DNA of 64,000 nt from Brachybacterium muris. Lineage in GTDB: Bacteria > Actinomycetota > Actinomycetes > Actinomycetales > Dermabacteraceae. Made by a program: the position numbers and the translations under genes. The DNA lies in NCBI RefSeq assembly GCF_016907455.1, contig NZ_JAFBCB010000001.1, forward strand, positions 1,798,001 to 1,862,000. The letters run 5' to 3'. The notes below the pieces were generated by a model. It was given only the letters and a program-made list of their open reading frames with translations, did not search any database and was not told the origin of the DNA. Positions 36,459-44,875 of the stretch are shown piece after piece; within the stretch, counting starts at the first letter, position 1; each line of letters begins with the position of its first letter.

Positions 36459-37757
36459 ATGACAGCACCGCAGAAGACAGATGATCGCACCTGCCCCTTC
36501 CACGGCCTCACCGACAGTGTGGACCTGCTGAAGCAGGGCTACCTCTTCGCCGGGAAGCAGCGAGAGCAGCACGGCAACGCCGGCAGCGACAAACCACTGT
36601 GGGTGCGCCTGCTGGGCAAGCCCAGCCTCCTGGTGCGGGGCGATGAGGGCGTGCGCCTCTTCTACGACGACACCCGGATCAAGCGCGAGGGCGCGATGCC
36701 ACTGGCGATCCGCGGTTCTCTGTTCGGCAAGGGCTCCGTGCACGGCATGGACGACGAGGCCCACCGGCATCGCAAGGCCACCTTCGTGAAGGTCTGCTAC
36801 GACGACGCGCAGGTGGAGCGGATCGCCCCGATGGTCGAGGCGGAGCTGCGCGAGGCCGCCCAGCGCTGGCGGAAGCACCCCGACAGCGTGTACGACTCGG
36901 CCGTAATCGCCTATGGCCGCGCCGCCATGCGCTGGGCGGGTATCGAGGGCCGTGACGCCGAACTGGACGTGCAGGCACGCCGCCTGGGCACGATCGTGGA
37001 GGGCTTCGCCCATGTGGACCTGGACCATCTGCGCTCCTGGCGGGACCGCCGCCTGACCGACCGCTGGTGCGCCCAGGTGATCCGTGAGCAGCGCTCAGGC
37101 AAGAGGAACGCGGCCCCGGGCACCTCGCTGTACGAGTGGGCGAACCACCGTGAGCTGGACGGACAACTGCTGGATGCGAAGACCGCGGGCATCGAGATGC
37201 AGAACACCATCCGACCGCACATCGCGGTGGCTCGTTTCGCGGCCTTTGCCACCAAGGCGCTGTTCGAGCATCCCCAGTGGCGTGAGCGGATCCAGGCCGA
37301 GACCGCTGAGCGCGGCACCCTGGTGGGCGGTCCGCTGGCCACGGCCTTCGCGCAGGAGGTGCGACGCGTCTACCCCTTCGTGCCAATGCTGCCGGCTTTC
37401 GCCCGCACGGACTTCGAGTTCGAGGGCGAGCAGGTCAGCGAGGGTGACCGCGTCCTGATCGACATCCTGAACACCAATGTGGACCCCAACTCCTGGGATC
37501 GCGCCGACCAGTTCGATCCCGAGCGGTTCCTGGACGTGGATTTCGAGCAGATCACCTCGTTCGTCCCCCAGGGCGGGATGGATGTGGCCACGGGGCACCG
37601 CTGCCCGGGTGAGAAGATCGCGGTGGGTTCCCTGGCCTCGACCATCGCCGTGCTGTGCGAGCCAGAGGTGGAGATCCTGCCCGAGGGTCTGGACTTCTCC
37701 TGGACCGAGATGCCCACCCGGCCTGCCAGCGGGGGTCTGGTGCGCGCGACCGACTGA
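36459..37757 (+). CDS. CYP152-type cytochrome P450 (fatty acid peroxygenase/decarboxylase)
   Basis: 432 aa. Heme ligand Cys382 in ATGHRCPGEK, Arg252-Pro253 in NTIRPHIAVARF (the fatty-acid carboxylate clamp of peroxygenase P450s, in place of the usual acid-alcohol pair), and EVRRVYPFVPMLPAFA. His95 in GSVHGMDDEAHRHRK occupies the position that is His85 in OleT and Gln85 in the hydroxylase P450-BSbeta. The enzyme should use H2O2 on fatty acids; the histidine favours decarboxylation to terminal alkenes, though hydroxylation is also likely. Leaderless start at 36459. Confidence 0.88.
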   Translation: MTAPQKTDDRTCPFHGLTDSVDLLKQGYLFAGKQREQHGNAGSDKPLWVRLLGKPSLLVRGDEGVRLFYDDTRIKREGAMPLAIRGSLFGKGSVHGMDDEAHRHRKATFVKVCYDDAQVERIAPMVEAELREAAQRWRKHPDSVYDSAVIAYGRAAMRWAGIEGRDAELDVQARRLGTIVEGFAHVDLDHLRSWRDRRLTDRWCAQVIREQRSGKRNAAPGTSLYEWANHRELDGQLLDAKTAGIEMQNTIRPHIAVARFAAFATKALFEHPQWRERIQAETAERGTLVGGPLATAFAQEVRRVYPFVPMLPAFARTDFEFEGEQVSEGDRVLIDILNTNVDPNSWDRADQFDPERFLDVDFEQITSFVPQGGMDVATGHRCPGEKIAVGSLASTIAVLCEPEVEILPEGLDFSWTEMPTRPASGGLVRATD

Positions 37758-37783
37758 CAGCGGCGAGTGGCTCGTCGGCACCG

Positions 37784-38284
37784 TCAGCGCTTCATCACGC
37801 TGATGGTGCCGCCGGACTCCAGGACGGCCCGCTCCACACCGGCCACCCCCTCCGCGCCCGCCTGCCGCAGCGATTGCTGGAGCAGGGTCTCGGAGACTCG
37901 CGCCTCACGCATGGCATCCTCGCGTCTCTCCCCGTTCTCGACGAGGGTGACGGGTGCGTTGTCGACCACCTTCTGCACGCGTGAGGAGATGGCGCTCGAC
38001 TTCGAGACCACCCACTGTGCGATCACCAGGACCAGCAGGCCGAGGCAGGGCTCCACCAGGCGACCGCTGGTGATGGCGGTGGCCACGAGAGAACCGGCCG
38101 CCACGTTGGTGAGGAAGTCGTACGTGGTGAAGCTGGCGAAGGTGCGCGTGCCGGCGATCCGTGCCAGGAGCACCACGAAGGCGAAGACGCCCAGGGTGCC
38201 CGCGACGACCCGGACGATCACCTCGACGCTCCACCCGCCCTCCGGGGTGAGCAGTTGACGGGCGACACTGAGCAGGATGTCCAT
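37784..38284 (-). CDS. DUF421/YetF family membrane protein
   Basis: 166 aa. Two or three N-terminal TM helices (VIVRVVAGTLGVFAFVVLLA and PCLGLLVLVIAQWVV), with the family block GTRTFASFTTYDFLTNVAAGS between them, then the cytosolic YetF-like domain (VTLVENGE...REARVSETLLQQSLRQAG). Start: ATG at 38284. Function of YetF proteins is poorly known. Convergent with the P450 gene, 26 bp apart. Confidence 0.85.
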   Translation of the reverse strand: MDILLSVARQLLTPEGGWSVEVIVRVVAGTLGVFAFVVLLARIAGTRTFASFTTYDFLTNVAAGSLVATAITSGRLVEPCLGLLVLVIAQWVVSKSSAISSRVQKVVDNAPVTLVENGERREDAMREARVSETLLQQSLRQAGAEGVAGVERAVLESGGTISVMKR

Positions 38285-38347
38285 CGCCCCATCCTGCCCT
38301 CCCGACGGTGCCGAAGCATTCCCCACGGCAGCGGGGAAGTGGTGGCG

Positions 38348-39232
38348 TCAGTCGTCGATCTTCCCGATGTCCTCGCGCTTCTCGGCCTGGAACTGGTCCT
38401 CCACCCGCCCCAGCGCCCAGTAAGCGGAGATCGAGATCGCCTCGCGGGGGATCTGACGCTCCGCTACCAGCAGTCGGCGCAGCTGCTTGGTCAGGCCCCG
38501 CTCTGCGTGGCAGAACACCTGCAGCCCGGTCGGGTCGACGAGGTCCAGGGCAGCGACTTCCTCCAGCAACTGCTCGCGCTCGCCGATCACCCAGCGCACT
38601 TCCAGCCCGGCAGGATGCTCGAGCTGCAGGGCGTCCTCCGCGTGGTCCAGGTGGATTAGGGCGGTGCCCTGGGCGGCGGGGTCCATGGACTCCAGGGCTG
38701 CGGCGATCGCGGGCAGGGCCGCGTGGTCACCGATCAGCAGGTGGCGACTCGACCCCGGGTCGGGGCTGTACCCGCCGCCGGCGCCGGACAGGGCGATCTG
38801 GTCGCCGGGCTGGGCTTCATCGGCCCAGCGCGCGGCGATGCCGTCGTCGTCGGCACCGTCGCCGTGGCCGTGCAGCACGAAGTCCAGGTCGATGGTGCCT
38901 GCCTCGTGGCCCCAGCGGCGCACCGTGTAGGTGCGACGGGAGGGAAGCTGCGCGGGATCCTGCTCGCGGATGGCGTCGAGGTCGTACGGGGGCCGCAGTC
39001 CGGATCCGGGGACGGCGATCAGCAGCTTCACGTATGCGTCGGTGTGGTCGTTGCGGCGCAGCACGGAGAACTGCTCCCCGCCGAGTCGTACCCGGAGCAG
39101 GCGAGGGGAGATGCGGGTCTTGGAGATGACCTCGAGCACGGCCTGCGCCCGTGGCTTGCGGGGACCGCGCCCCTCGGTGGTGCCGGCGTCCCCGGTGGGT
39201 GCGGGCTCGGATTGCGGGGTGTCGAAAGGCAT
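38348..39232 (-). CDS. Siderophore-interacting protein (FAD-dependent ferric reductase)
   Basis: 294 aa from ATG 39232; a GTG seven codons upstream (39253) is possible. FAD-binding block RTYTVRRWGHEAG and flavin/NAD region WADEAQPGDQIALSGAGGGY, then a C-terminal SIP domain (IGDHAALPAIAAAL, FCHAERG, YWALGRVEDQF). Such enzymes reduce ferric siderophores in the cytoplasm to release iron. TAATCT lies seven nt before the ATG, suggesting a leaderless transcript. I saw no convincing DtxR/IdeR iron box. Confidence 0.87.
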   Translation of the reverse strand: MPFDTPQSEPAPTGDAGTTEGRGPRKPRAQAVLEVISKTRISPRLLRVRLGGEQFSVLRRNDHTDAYVKLLIAVPGSGLRPPYDLDAIREQDPAQLPSRRTYTVRRWGHEAGTIDLDFVLHGHGDGADDDGIAARWADEAQPGDQIALSGAGGGYSPDPGSSRHLLIGDHAALPAIAAALESMDPAAQGTALIHLDHAEDALQLEHPAGLEVRWVIGEREQLLEEVAALDLVDPTGLQVFCHAERGLTKQLRRLLVAERQIPREAISISAYWALGRVEDQFQAEKREDIGKIDD

Positions 39233-39324
39233 GCCTGACAGATTACGCGACACGATCGTTTCCTAAATCAAGCTCGGGGATTGCTCACACGATCTGTCCC
39301 GCGTGAGGGCTCTACGCTGGGTCC

Positions 39325-40836
39325 ATGAGCGCCAACCCGCCCTCCCCCGCCGGCGCGGGCACCGTCGACGCCGTCGTCGTCGGCTCCGGGCCCAACGGTC
39401 TCGCGGCAGCGGTGACCCTGGCGCGCGCCGGCCTGCGGGTGCAGGTGCTGGAAGCGCAGGATTCCGTCGGTGGCGGCTCCCGCACCCTGGACCTCGGTCT
39501 CGCCCCGGGCATCACCCATGACCTGTGCTCCGCCGTGCACCCGATGGCACTGGCCAGCCCCTTCTTCCGGGCCTTCGACCTGCCCGGGCGCGGCGTGGAA
39601 CTGGCGGTGCCCGAGGCCTCCTACGCCCAGCCCCTGGACGACGAACCGGCCGCGATCGCCTGGCACGACCTGGACCGCACGGCGGACGGCCTCGGGGTGG
39701 ACGGCCCCATGTGGCGGCGCACCCTCGGCACCCTTGCCGAGCACAGCGAACTGGTGGTGGACCTCGCCCTCGGTGACAAGCGCTCCGTGCCGCCCGCGCT
39801 GCTGCGCTCCCCCGATGGCCTGCCGGTGGCCGCCCTGTTCGGCGCGATGGTCGGCACCCAGGGCTCCCCCGCCTGGGACCTGCCCCTGCGCACCGAACGA
39901 GCCCGGGCGCTGCTGACGGGGGTGGCCGCCCACGCGATCGGCCCATTGCCGTCACTGGCGCCGGCCGCGACCGGGGTACTGCTGGGATCGCTCGCCCACG
40001 CGGGCGGCTGGCCGATCCCCGTGGGCGGTTCGCAGGCGCTCGTGGACGCAATGGTGACAGACCTCGAAGCCCATGGCGGGCAAGTGATCACCGGTCACCG
40101 GGTGCGCACCTGGCGGGATGTTCCCCCGGCGCGGGCCGTTCTGCTGGACACCACGGCCGGTGCGGCAGCGGACATCCTCGCGAACCGCCTTCCCGCCGGG
40201 CTGGAACGCCGGCTGCGGCGGTTCCGGCACGGCAACGCGGCGGCGAAGGTGGACTTCGTGCTCTCCGACCCGGTGCCGTGGCGCGATGCAGACGTGGGCC
40301 GTGCAGGCACCCAGCACCTGGGCGGGACCCGGGAGCAGATGGCCCGCGCCGAGGCGGACGTCACCGCAGGCCGCATGCCCGCACGCCCCCTCACCCTGGT
40401 GAGCGACCCGTCGGTGGCCGACCCTTCCCGCATACACGACGGGCTGCGGCCCCTGTGGGCCTACGCACATGTGCCGGCCGGGGACCCGACGGACCCCACG
40501 GAGGCGGTGACCGCGCAGATCGAGCGCTTCGCCCCCGGCTTCCGGGACCTGATCGTGGCCTCCCGCGGCGTCAGTGCGGCCGACATGTCGAAGCACAACC
40601 CGTCCCTCGTGGGCGGGGACATCGCGATGGGCCGGGTGACGATGTGGGACATGGTGGCCCGCCCCACCGCGCGATGGGACCCGTACCAGCTGGGTGGGAC
40701 CGGCTGGTACCTGTGCTCGGCAGCCACCCCGCCCGGCCCCGGGGTGCACAGCATGAGCGGCTGGCATGCCGCCCGACGCGTACTGAGCCGAGAGTTCGGG
40801 ATCCAGCAGGCCCCGCACCTCGGCGTTGCCGGATGA
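39325..40836 (+). CDS. Phytoene dehydrogenase-related FAD/NAD(P) oxidoreductase
   Basis: 503 aa. N-terminal dinucleotide motif [20 protein letters not shown] followed by [13 protein letters not shown]-terminal [25 protein letters not shown] is the COG1233 closing motif. The family includes carotenoid desaturases and many amine/polyene oxidases; no carotenoid genes are nearby, so the substrate is open. TACGCT ends six nt before the ATG at 39325, again leaderless-like. Divergent from the siderophore-interacting protein gene. Confidence 0.85.
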   Translation: MSANPPSPAGAGTVDAVVVGSGPNGLAAAVTLARAGLRVQVLEAQDSVGGGSRTLDLGLAPGITHDLCSAVHPMALASPFFRAFDLPGRGVELAVPEASYAQPLDDEPAAIAWHDLDRTADGLGVDGPMWRRTLGTLAEHSELVVDLALGDKRSVPPALLRSPDGLPVAALFGAMVGTQGSPAWDLPLRTERARALLTGVAAHAIGPLPSLAPAATGVLLGSLAHAGGWPIPVGGSQALVDAMVTDLEAHGGQVITGHRVRTWRDVPPARAVLLDTTAGAAADILANRLPAGLERRLRRFRHGNAAAKVDFVLSDPVPWRDADVGRAGTQHLGGTREQMARAEADVTAGRMPARPLTLVSDPSVADPSRIHDGLRPLWAYAHVPAGDPTDPTEAVTAQIERFAPGFRDLIVASRGVSAADMSKHNPSLVGGDIAMGRVTMWDMVARPTARWDPYQLGGTGWYLCSAATPPGPGVHSMSGWHAARRVLSREFGIQQAPHLGVAG

Positions 40837-40956
40837 ACGGACCTGACGGGCCATCCCGCAGGTAAGGTGGCCGCGTCGGCGACGGGGGTCGTCGTCGATC
40901 AGGTCGGCGCGGAGCGTTCCAGCGCCGATGGCGACAGCCGCACCGAAGGAGGCCCG

Positions 40957-40970
40957 ATGAGTTCCCTGAG
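40957..40970 (+). pseudogene. Original 5' end of the DUF3592 gene, cut off by IS110
   Basis: AAGGAGG (40946-40952) precedes ATG at 40957; the codons read Met-Ser-Ser-Leu and AG of the fifth. Joining 40970 to 42437 gives MSSLSTPGMSAMPVLF in frame with the DUF3592 gene. The leader 40840-40956 upstream shows no other gene. Confidence 0.75.
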
Positions 40971-40977
40971 TCAACCT

Positions 40978-42198
40978 CTAGGCCGCGAGAGCGGTGGTTT
41001 TGTGTGTTCTGTCGGTTCTGTGGGCTTGGTGGGTGGCGGGGTCGTAGCAGGTGCCGTCGCGCCAGCAGGCGTAGATGATCCGCAGCCAGGCCCGGGCCAG
41101 GATCCGCACGGCATGGGCATGGCGTTTGCCCTGGGCGCGTGCGGTCTCGTAAATGTTCTTCGCCCAGGGCGAGGCGTGGCGGGAGTTGTCTGCCCAGCGG
41201 ACCAGGGCTTGGCGGGCCCGCCGGTTGGTGGCGTAGCGGAACACGACCGCGTGGGATTTACCCGAGGCGCGGGTGACGGGCACGACGCCTGCCTCGGCGG
41301 CGAGCTGGTCAGCGTTGGAGGCGTGTTCGAGCAACGGTCCGATCTCCCCGATGATCTGGGCGAGGTTGACGATCCCCACCCGGGGCAGGGGCTGGATCAA
41401 CGCTGCCCAGGAATGGGCGGCCAGAGCCGTCTCGATCTGGGCTTCAAGGTCATCGATCGCTGTTCTGAGGGCCCGGATGACCTGGACCTGTGTGCGAACC
41501 AGCGCGGTGATCGTCTCCTCACCGAGCCGCGAGGCAGGCGCGGGGGCCCCACGAAGCCTGGCCACCAGGGCAGCGGGGTCGACGCGGCCGGAGTAGTGCT
41601 GCCGGGCGAGCCAGTCCCGCATTCTGGCCGGGGCCAGGTGCTTGGCCGAGGCTGGGGTGGGGAACCTGTCGCAGAAGGCCAGGGCGATATCGGAGTCCAG
41701 GCGGGCGAACACCACCCCGGCGCCGGGCCAGTGCTCGGCCAGCAGGGCGGCGAGCTGGTTGGTCGCGGCCACGCGGGCGGTGACCTGGTCCTCGCGGGCC
41801 CGGACCAGCGCTTGCAGCTCGAGGGTCGCCTGCTCGGTCGGGCGCAGGGTCCGCAGGCGGTGCCCGTCGGTGCGGAGGTAGTCGGCGAGCTTGAACGCGT
41901 CGCCGGGGTCGTCCTTGGCGCGGGCAGCGCCCCAGCGGGGACGGACGGCGTTGAACGCGTTGGGATGGACCGGGACCACGGGATGCCCGGCGGTCAGGAG
42001 ACGGTCGATCACCAGCCCGCGGGTGGTCTCGATCGCGACCGGCAGCCTAGCCGGAGGGCCGTGGCTGGCCAGGCGGGCCAGGGTGGCTCGAATCCCGTCC
42101 TCGGTGTGGGGGCAGGGCCAGCGGTCGATCACCTGGCCCTGGTCATCGATCACAGCGACAGCATGGGTGGTATTGCCCCAGTCCCATCCGACATACAT
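40978..42198 (-). CDS. IS110 family transposase (DEDD recombinase)
   Basis: 406 aa. RuvC-like N-terminal domain with GWDWGNTTHAVAV and AIETTRGLV, DDPGDAFKLADYLR completing the DEDD set, a coiled-coil spacer, and a C-terminal Tnp domain with PLPRVGIVNLAQIIGEIG and a serine in RASGKSHAV. IS110 recombinases insert without classic strand-transfer duplications and use a bridge RNA from their non-coding end. Appears intact; ATG at 42198. Confidence 0.93.
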   Translation of the reverse strand: MYVGWDWGNTTHAVAVIDDQGQVIDRWPCPHTEDGIRATLARLASHGPPARLPVAIETTRGLVIDRLLTAGHPVVPVHPNAFNAVRPRWGAARAKDDPGDAFKLADYLRTDGHRLRTLRPTEQATLELQALVRAREDQVTARVAATNQLAALLAEHWPGAGVVFARLDSDIALAFCDRFPTPASAKHLAPARMRDWLARQHYSGRVDPAALVARLRGAPAPASRLGEETITALVRTQVQVIRALRTAIDDLEAQIETALAAHSWAALIQPLPRVGIVNLAQIIGEIGPLLEHASNADQLAAEAGVVPVTRASGKSHAVVFRYATNRRARQALVRWADNSRHASPWAKNIYETARAQGKRHAHAVRILARAWLRIIYACWRDGTCYDPATHQAHRTDRTHKTTALAA

Positions 42199-42432
42199 GC
42201 GCGTACTCCAGGTTCATCGAAGGAGCACCACTTGGTGGAGGTCATCTGCCGGAAGCTCACTGCTCGGCCCTCAAAGGGGCATGTTCCTGACGCCGTTCAG
42301 ATGGCCTCGGCCCGGCGGGGCCGGCAGAACTCATCGTGGCCGTCGAACGGCACGCACAAATGGCCGTGCACCCACCGGGACCGAGTGGTCACGACCTTAC
42401 CGAACAAGGCCGCACTAAGGATGGTGCACCAG
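42199..42432 (-). ncRNA. Candidate bridge-RNA region of IS110
   Basis: The ~235-bp non-coding segment upstream of the recombinase start, within the element, is where IS110-group elements encode their bridge RNA. It is rich in short inverted repeats (for example GGCCTCGGCCCGGCGGGGCC, 42303-42322). Guide loops could not be assigned by eye; an 8-nt match to the target (ATGAGTTC) sits at the wrong distance from the junction. Confidence 0.35.
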
Positions 42433-42932
42433 TGAGCACACCAGGCATGAGTGCCATGCCGGTCCTGTTCGTGATCGTCCCGGCGCTGCTGGGCCTTGCT
42501 GGCCTGTGGCTCCTGATCGGCTCGGTGAGGGAGCTGCTGCGCAACAGCGCCCTGGCCCGCAACGGGCTGACCGTCGACGGCCGCGTGGTCTCCTCGAACC
42601 TCAAGATCACCAGCAGCGGCGGCCGCGACTCCAATGCCCGTTCACGGTTGGTCGAGACGATCGAGTTCACCACTGCCAACGGGCAGCGCGTGCGCGGCGT
42701 GCCCGTCCACAGCGATGTGGGCATGCTGGATCGGACCGGGGAGCAGGTAACGGTGCTGCACCACCGCGACCGCCCTGATCAGTTCATCGCCCCCAGGAAC
42801 GGCCGGTCCATCTCCCCGGCCGGCCCCCTGCTGAAGATCGTGTTCAGCTTCGTGTTCCTGGGGTTCCTGGCGTTCTTCATCACGACGTCGCTGAGCATGT
42901 TCGGCCAGATGGGCCAGATCTTCGGCGGGTGA
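42432..42932 (+). CDS. DUF3592 family membrane protein, IS-supplied start
   Basis: 166 aa from GTG 42432. TM helix near residues 10-28 (LFVIVPALLGLAGLWLLIGS), an extracytoplasmic domain typical of DUF3592 (DGRVVSSNLKITSSGG, VTVLHHRDRPDQFIAP), and a second TM helix (IVFSFVFLGFLAFFITT). The native start at 40957 was separated by the IS110 insertion; the element end provides AAGGATG and a GTG in frame, so the protein may still be made nearly unchanged (VSTPGMSAMP in place of MSSLSTPGMSAMP). Function unknown. Confidence 0.75.
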   Translation: MSTPGMSAMPVLFVIVPALLGLAGLWLLIGSVRELLRNSALARNGLTVDGRVVSSNLKITSSGGRDSNARSRLVETIEFTTANGQRVRGVPVHSDVGMLDRTGEQVTVLHHRDRPDQFIAPRNGRSISPAGPLLKIVFSFVFLGFLAFFITTSLSMFGQMGQIFGG

Positions 42933-42958
42933 CTGCTTGCCGATCGATCACAGCCAGA

Positions 42959-44170
42959 TCAGCCTGCCCACTCCAGCACGGTCTCGCCGTTCAGCGTGAC
43001 CACGGCACGAGGCTGCGGGGAAACGGCGACCTCCACCTCCAGCCGGTCGTGCTCGGCGGTCACGGCGTAGCGCAGCAGCTCGTTCTCGGTGTGCTCCACC
43101 TCGACCACTGCCCGGGTGATCCAGGAGCAGCGCCGGCGCAGGGCGATCAACTCGCGGTACAGGTCGTGCAGCCACCAGCCGTTCGGTGCCAGCTCCTCGG
43201 GTCCAGCGGGCAGGGGCGGGCGCAGCGGGTCGTCGGCCGCGAAGCCCTCGGCCTTCTCACCGCGGAAGGCCTGCTCGTCGCCGTAGTAGACGCTGGGAAT
43301 GCCCGGCAGAGTGAGCAGCATGACCGCCGCCAGCGCTGCTCCTGCATCGCCCACGGTGCTGGCGATGCGGGGCACGTCGTGGTTGCCGACGAAGGTCTGC
43401 ATCGGGGCGACCTGTGAGAACTCGGCGTGGCGACCCAGGGCGTGCTGGAGCTCCCAGAGGTTGTGGTCCGTCATGGAGCTCCAGACGGCCTTCCACAGCT
43501 CGTACTGGGTGACAGTGTCCAGGGTGCCGTCACGGGTGATCTGGGCGTAGTCGCCGTGGATCACCTCGCCCAGGAACATCGCCTCGGGGTGCTCCTCGCG
43601 GACGGAGGGCAGCACGGAGGCCCAGAACTCGGAAGGAACGGCGTAGGCGACGTCCAGGCGCCAGCCGTCAGCCCCGCGGTCCAGCCAGTGGTTCATCACA
43701 CCGCGCACCAGGTCGTGCACCTCGGGACGGGAGTGGTCCAGCTCCACGAGGGACCCGTGCCCCTCCCACACGGCTGGCGTGCCGTCCTGGTCGCGGCGGA
43801 TGCCGGGCCAGGTGGGATCGGTGGCCAGGGGATGCTCGGCCCCCAGGTGGTTGAACACCCCGTCGAGCATGATCGCCATGCCGCGTCCGTGCGCTCGGGC
43901 GACGAACTCGTCCCAGTCGGCCTGGTCGCCCAGGCGGGGGTCCAGGCGGAAGTGGTCCAAGGTGTCATAACCATGGGACGTGGACTCGAAGATCGGGCCC
44001 AGCAGGATGCCGGTGAACCCCATGTCGGCCGCGTAGTCGATCCAGGGCAGCAGGTGAGGCAGGCGATGCTCCTCCCAGGGCTGCTCCCCCTGAGCCTCGC
44101 GGCGCGGTGGCGCCCCGGCGGCACCCAGCGGGTACAGGTGCCACCAGATCCTGTTCTCGAGCTCGTGCAT
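42959..44170 (-). CDS. GH13 alpha-amylase family protein
   Basis: 403 aa. (beta/alpha)8 glycosidase with GILLGPIFESTSHGYDT (region I vicinity), nucleophile Asp in GWRLDVAY, acid/base Glu in FLGEVIHG, and stabilising Asp in VGNHDVPR. No signal peptide, so cytoplasmic; short C-terminal beta-domain. Probably acts on small alpha-glucans or on a disaccharide. GGAGG lies upstream of ATG 44170. Divergent from a TetR gene with two operators in between, which suggests that this gene is repressor-controlled. Confidence 0.88.
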   Translation of the reverse strand: MHELENRIWWHLYPLGAAGAPPRREAQGEQPWEEHRLPHLLPWIDYAADMGFTGILLGPIFESTSHGYDTLDHFRLDPRLGDQADWDEFVARAHGRGMAIMLDGVFNHLGAEHPLATDPTWPGIRRDQDGTPAVWEGHGSLVELDHSRPEVHDLVRGVMNHWLDRGADGWRLDVAYAVPSEFWASVLPSVREEHPEAMFLGEVIHGDYAQITRDGTLDTVTQYELWKAVWSSMTDHNLWELQHALGRHAEFSQVAPMQTFVGNHDVPRIASTVGDAGAALAAVMLLTLPGIPSVYYGDEQAFRGEKAEGFAADDPLRPPLPAGPEELAPNGWWLHDLYRELIALRRRCSWITRAVVEVEHTENELLRYAVTAEHDRLEVEVAVSPQPRAVVTLNGETVLEWAG

Positions 44171-44190
44171 ACGTGCCTCCTGACACCTTA

Positions 44191-44254
44191 TTGATCGTAG
44201 GTCAACAAGGGTGACTCTACCCCTCTATTGATCCCGACTCAACAACGGTAGGGT
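44191..44254. promoter_or_regulatory. Divergent promoter with two TetR-type operators
   Basis: Two palindromes of form TTGA-N7-TCAA, each within TATTGATC...TCAACAA: 44191-44205 and 44228-44242, centres 37 bp apart. On the minus strand TTGAGT and TAGAGT with exactly 17 bp between make a good amylase promoter; operator 2 covers its -35 and operator 1 lies just downstream of its -10. For the tetR gene TAGGGT (44249-44254) ends seven nt before its ATG, indicating a leaderless autoregulated message. Confidence 0.7.
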
Positions 44255-44261
44255 GTGAGCC

Positions 44262-44870
44262 ATGTCCGCCTCCTCACCCTCCCCCCGCCGCCGGCTCGAT
44301 GTCCAGCAGCGCCGCGCCGCGATCCTGCAGGCCGCCCGGGAGGTCTACTCCGAGCAGCCCTACGGGACGGTGCCCACAGCGGTGATCGCGAAGGCCTGTG
44401 GCGCCTCACCCTCCCTGGTGTTCCACTACTTCGGCTCCAAGGCGGGCCTGTACGCGGAGGTGATCTCCGGCGCCCTGGAGGATCTGGCGGTCGCCCAGGA
44501 GCAGGCACTGTCCCACCTCTCCCCCGGCGTCCCGGTGCGCGACCGGGTCCGCGCCGCGCTGGGGGTCTACCTCGATCGGATCGCGGAGCGGCCCATCTTC
44601 TGGGGCGTGCCTCTGCAGGGCGGTCAGGAGCCCCCCGAGGCACAGCAGGTACGGATCGAGGCGCGCGCCCGGTACGTCGAGCGGCTGGGTGCCCTGCTGG
44701 GAGTGGGCTCTTTCCCCCGCCACCGGTACGCGATCACGGGATTCCTCGGGTTCGTCGATCAGTCCTGCGCTCGCTGGGTGCAGCAGGGCTGCCCCACTCA
44801 GGATCGGGACCTGCTGCTGGATGCCGCCCTCGGCGCCCTCGAGGGCGGCCTCGGCGACTGGAAGGTCTGA
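44262..44870 (+). CDS. TetR family transcriptional regulator
   Basis: 202 aa. N-terminal helix-turn-helix QRRAAILQAAREVYSE...VIAKACGASPSLVFHYFGSKAGLY (residues ~16-64) with the usual YFGSK signature; the C-terminal half is an all-helical ligand domain. Likely binds the two palindromes upstream, repressing itself and the divergent amylase, with a sugar or other small molecule as inducer (inference). The stop is followed six bp later by the MmcQ gene. Confidence 0.9.
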   Translation: MSASSPSPRRRLDVQQRRAAILQAAREVYSEQPYGTVPTAVIAKACGASPSLVFHYFGSKAGLYAEVISGALEDLAVAQEQALSHLSPGVPVRDRVRAALGVYLDRIAERPIFWGVPLQGGQEPPEAQQVRIEARARYVERLGALLGVGSFPRHRYAITGFLGFVDQSCARWVQQGCPTQDRDLLLDAALGALEGGLGDWKV

Positions 44871-44875
44871 GACAG

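Larger units (their letters stand above)
40971..42436 (-). mobile_element. IS110-family element in a DUF3592 gene
   Basis: About 1,466 bp inserted after the fifth codon of the interrupted gene. TGAG occurs at both junctions (40967-40970 and 42433-42436), so the exact boundary is ambiguous by four bases. No terminal inverted repeats, as expected for IS110. One intact transposase on the minus strand and a 238-bp non-coding segment upstream of it. Confidence 0.85.

Noticed and set aside
36041-36511. A 156-codon gene spanning the right edge of IS21 copy 1
   Set aside because: It is the 5' part of tag read through into IS sequence, with antisense-like codons before ATG 36337.
39233-39300. DtxR/IdeR iron box upstream of the siderophore-interacting protein
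   Set aside because: TTTAGG is present but the second half-site of the 19-bp palindrome is not.
42303-42360. 8-nt match (ATGAGTTC) between the IS110 non-coding region and its target as a bridge-RNA guide
   Set aside because: The match lies 6-13 nt from the junction rather than next to it; could be chance.
42336-42431. Extension of the DUF3592 protein upstream to 42336
   Set aside because: This segment is IS110 non-coding sequence; rejoining to 40957-40970 explains the native N-terminus.
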